Shown: positions 13,203-15,186 of the stretch, one piece after another
Layout of the letters: every line of letters starts with the position of its first letter
Numbering within the stretch: position 1 is the first letter of the stretch
Assembly: GCA_964641715.1 (NCBI GenBank)
Contig: CAZXMB010000070.1
Coordinates: 1 to 15,186, forward strand
DNA length: 15,186 nt
Direction of reading: 5' to 3'
From: CAZXMB01 sp964641715
GTDB taxonomy: Bacteria > Desulfobacterota > BSN033 > UBA1163
The notes under the pieces: generated by a model
What the model was told of the DNA's origin: nothing
What the model saw: the letters and a program-made list of their open reading frames with translations, nothing else
Database searches by the model: none
Translations under genes and position numbers: made by a program

Positions 13203-13936
13203 ATGGAAGTACGAAAATATGTGACGATTCTGGAAGAAACGGTGATTGAAGGAGGAAAAAAGGTTGAACAACCAACCCGGAAGGCGGCGGCCATTGCGGT
13301 CATCAAAAACCCTTTTTCCGGAAAGTATGTGGAGAAATTGGATGAACTGATCGATATTGGAGAATCCCTGGGCGGAATCCTCGGGAAAAAAGCTGTACAG
13401 GCAATGGGGATTCCTCCCCAAAGGGCTGAGAGCTATGGGAAGGCAGCCATTGTCGGTATCAATGGAGNNNNNNNNNNNNNNNNNNNNNNNNNNNNNNNNN
13501 NNNNNNNNNNNNNNNNNNNNNNNNNNNNNNNNNNNNNNNNNNNNNNNNNNNNNNNNNNNNNNNNNNNCCTCCCCAAAGGGCTGAGAGCTATGGGAAGGCA
13601 GCCATTGTCGGTATCAATGGAGAGCTTGAGCATGCGGCGGCCATTTTACATCCTAAACTAGGAACACCTTTGAGAGAAGCAGTGGGTGGAGGAAAGGCGA
13701 TTATTCCTTCTGCAAAGAAGATGGGAGGCCCGGGCACTGAGATCGATGTCCCCATTCATTACAAGGATGCCGCCTTTGTGCGGTCCCATTTCGATGCGAT
13801 GTCCATTCGAGTACCGGATGCCCCCAGACCGGATGAGATCGTTGTGGCCATTGTGATCACTGACTCCGGGAGACCTCATCCGAGAATCGGTGGACTGAAG
13901 AAGGAGGAGGCAAAAAAGGAGGACGGCCTGCGGTAG
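13203..13936 (+). CDS. Amino acid synthesis (AA_synth) family protein, split by a false assembly gap
   Basis: The N-terminal part (13203-13467) and C-terminal part (13623-13936) belong to one gene. A 55-nt sequence is repeated exactly on both sides of the N run (13413-13467 and 13568-13622). Merging the two copies and dropping the Ns gives 579 nt, an uninterrupted 192-residue protein. Recognisable family stretches are IAVIKNPFSGKYVEKL, ESYGKAAIVGINGELEHAAA (across the junction), GGGKAIIPSAKKMGGPGT, AFVRSHFDAMSIRVPDAPRPDEIVVA and the terminal GRPHPRIGG. It corresponds to the AA_synth family (PF06684 from memory), whose name is historical and whose reaction is not known to me. A strong GGAGGAGG precedes the ATG. 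Its position at the end of the ring-degradation cluster suggests a pathway role, not yet defined. Confidence 0.85.
13468..13567. other. Artefactual assembly gap of 100 Ns within the AA_synth gene
   Basis: The 55 nt before the Ns (13413-13467) are identical to the 55 nt after them (13568-13622). This is what unmerged overlapping contig ends look like. Collapsing the overlap restores a single in-frame gene, so there is very probably no missing sequence here. Confidence 0.9.
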
Positions 13937-13960
13937 AGAGGCATCGCCCCCTTTGCAGAA

Positions 13961-13989
13961 GTAGAGAACGGTTTGAAACTGTTCTCTAC
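13961..13989. terminator. Bidirectional terminator-like hairpin between convergent genes
   Basis: GTAGAGAACGGTT (13961-13973) pairs with AACTGTTCTCTAC (13977-13989) around a TGA loop: 13 pairs including one G-U. It lies between the AA_synth stop (13936) and the end of the convergent peptidase gene (13994). Neither side has a strong T-run, so termination may be weak or assisted. The position between convergent genes is typical. Confidence 0.65.
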
Positions 13990-13993
13990 AGAT

Positions 13994-15085
13994 TCAAACC
14001 TTCCGAATCAAATCGATCATCTCATCGGAAGTGAGGTCTCTTAAAAAGAGAAAAAGGAGATCCGCTGTTTTTTCTATATCGGACCATTTAACCAATTCGC
14101 CGGGGGAATGGCTATACCGACGGGGGATGTAAATTCCACCACATGGAATCCCTTTGCCTGCCGTATGAATTGTAGAGGCGTCCGTCCAGGTTCTGAAAAT
14201 ATCCTTCTGGTAAGGAATTTTATTCTTCATGGCTGTATTGATCAGCCTCTGACGGATCTTCTTTGAATAGATCGTTCCCCATCCTAAGGCATTGACATCC
14301 ATAGAGCGGATGACCGGCCCCTTTCCGCATTCACCGGTGGCCTGCTGAGGAGGAGTCACCGGATCAGAGGCAGGCACCGTATCCACAATAATGGCCATGT
14401 CAGGATTGAGAACCTGGGTCGCGACCTTTGCCCCCCTGGAGCCGATCTCTTCCTGAACTGCGGCAACGAGGAAGAGCCGGTAATCCATTTTCTCTGTTTT
14501 CATCCTTTGTGCCAAATCGAGGGCAATGGCGCAGCCTGCCCGGTTATCAATGGCTTTGCTGAGGATGGTTTCGTTTCCGATGGTTTGAAAATGGGGATGA
14601 AATAGAATAGGGTCTCCAATATCCATCCCCCACTGCCTGACCTCCTGATCGCTTTGCGCCCCCACATCAATCCAGAGATCTGAAATGGAGATGGGTTTTT
14701 TAATATCTTCCGGTGTCAGCAGATGCCGGTTCTTTACACCCACGACTCCGGTACAAATTCCCTTCTCCGTTGGGATGTCCACCTTGGTGCTGAGAAGGAC
14801 CCTTTCATCGATCATCCCGTTAAGCTCAAAATAGAGATATCCCTTCGGATCAATATATTTGATCAGCATGCCCACTTCATCGGAATGGACACAGACCATG
14901 ACCGATCTTTTACCTTTTCCGAGGCTCCCGATGACATTTCCCATGGGGTCCACGGAGACCTCCGGAAGGCTCCCTTTTAATTCTGTGACCATGCATTCGA
15001 TCACCTTCTCCTCAAATCCGCTTGCCCCCGGGATTTGAGTTAATTTCCGGAAGAGTTCAAACATCCTCTGATTTTTCTTTTCCAT
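13994..15085 (-). CDS. M42 family metallo-aminopeptidase
   Basis: A 363-residue cytoplasmic peptidase of the M42 (PepA/FrvX/TET-like) family, normal length. The two-metal site is complete: His67 (HSDEVG, with Asp69), Asp180 (KAIDNRAGC), the Glu pair 212-213 (VQEEIGSRGA), Asp235 (IIVDTVPASD) and His326 (YSHSPGE). Family members release N-terminal residues from peptides, usually as large oligomeric shells; some had been annotated as endoglucanases in error. The start at 15085 is supported by GAGGGA about 9 nt upstream on the minus strand; Met8 is a possible alternative. It is transcribed towards the catabolic cluster and ends 57 bp from it, so it is probably a separate transcription unit. Whether it has any role in the pathway is unclear. 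Confidence 0.9.
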   Translation of the reverse strand: MEKKNQRMFELFRKLTQIPGASGFEEKVIECMVTELKGSLPEVSVDPMGNVIGSLGKGKRSVMVCVHSDEVGMLIKYIDPKGYLYFELNGMIDERVLLSTKVDIPTEKGICTGVVGVKNRHLLTPEDIKKPISISDLWIDVGAQSDQEVRQWGMDIGDPILFHPHFQTIGNETILSKAIDNRAGCAIALDLAQRMKTEKMDYRLFLVAAVQEEIGSRGAKVATQVLNPDMAIIVDTVPASDPVTPPQQATGECGKGPVIRSMDVNALGWGTIYSKKIRQRLINTAMKNKIPYQKDIFRTWTDASTIHTAGKGIPCGGIYIPRRYSHSPGELVKWSDIEKTADLLFLFLRDLTSDEMIDLIRKV

Positions 15086-15141
15086 TTCTTTGTCCCTCGC
15101 CTTTCACTGTTTTTGAGAATGATCCTTATTTTTACGGGAAA

Positions 15142-15184
15142 GTCGGCTGAATGCCCCGCCTTGTAGGCGGGGATGGAAGCCGAC
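15142..15184. repeat. GC-rich two-tier hairpin, copy 3 (inverted) of a dispersed palindrome family
   Basis: The outer stem GTCGGCT (15142-15148) pairs with AGCCGAC (15178-15184). Symmetric 5-nt internal loops (GAATG and ATGGA) separate it from an inner stem CCCCGCC (15154-15160) and GGCGGGG (15166-15172) with a TTGTA loop. Read on the minus strand, the 19-nt core is identical to that at 3745-3763. It lies upstream of the M42 gene and only 2 nt from the window end, so it may extend further. Confidence 0.75.
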
Positions 15185-15186
15185 AA

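Noticed and set aside
13044..13306. Short open frames across the MITE-like element and the start of the AA_synth gene
   Set aside because: They are translations of the palindromic repeat or antisense to the AA_synth gene, with no family resemblance.
13413..13622. Apparent 55-bp direct duplication with Ns between the copies
   Set aside because: Most simply explained as overlapping contig ends left unmerged, because removing one copy restores a full-length in-frame gene.

Overview
The window (about 50% G+C by eye) reads as one catabolic gene cluster from an anaerobic bacterium. The gene content is an export-dependent TRAP carboxylate transporter, a molybdenum hydroxylase, an Fe-S/flavin ring reductase and a CoA-acylating aldehyde dehydrogenase. 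The intergenic repeat families resemble ones I associate with Deltaproteobacteria/Desulfobacterota metagenome assemblies. That placement is inference; no rRNA or marker gene is present. Two 100-N runs (1188-1287, 13468-13567) show that this is a scaffolded draft assembly.

Layout. All genes from 72 to 13936 lie on the + strand. They begin with an XRE-cupin regulator (72-620), followed by a structured leader and a TRAP transporter: Tat-exported binding protein dctP (779-1772, broken by the first gap), dctQ and dctM. After a 200-bp stretch with two GC-rich palindromes come an MmsA-type aldehyde dehydrogenase (3860-5344) and three molybdenum hydroxylase subunits (2Fe-2S, FAD and molybdopterin; 5345-8980). 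Next are an enamidase (9147-10313), a 6-hydroxynicotinate reductase-like protein (10446-11972), an ApbE-like UPF0280 protein (12130-13005) and an 'amino acid synthesis' family protein (13203-13936, split by the second gap). A convergent M42 metallopeptidase (13994-15085, - strand) ends the window, sharing a terminator-like hairpin with the cluster.

How the genes work together. Mo-hydroxylase, 6-hydroxynicotinate reductase and enamidase are the first three enzymes of the anaerobic nicotinate pathway known from Eubacterium barkeri: nicotinate, 6-hydroxynicotinate, 1,4,5,6-tetrahydro-6-oxonicotinate, then 2-formylglutarate plus ammonia. E. barkeri next reduces 2-formylglutarate. No such reductase is present here; instead there is a methylmalonate-semialdehyde-dehydrogenase-type enzyme. 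2-Formylglutarate is a 2-substituted malonate semialdehyde, so this enzyme could convert it with CoA and NAD+ into glutaryl-CoA plus CO2. That would be a short oxidative variant of nicotinate catabolism feeding the glutaryl-CoA/crotonyl-CoA route, and it is the main hypothesis offered. The ApbE-like protein may attach the covalent flavin reported for 6-hydroxynicotinate reductase. The roles of the AA_synth protein and the M42 peptidase are unknown.

The intergenic regions hold several repeat families: two copies of a long imperfect AT-rich inverted repeat (before the enamidase and UPF0280 genes), a related G-rich one before the reductase gene, a 132-bp MITE-like element with perfect 11-bp ends, and three copies of a two-tier GC-rich hairpin. 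No tRNA, rRNA, CRISPR array or transposase gene was seen.
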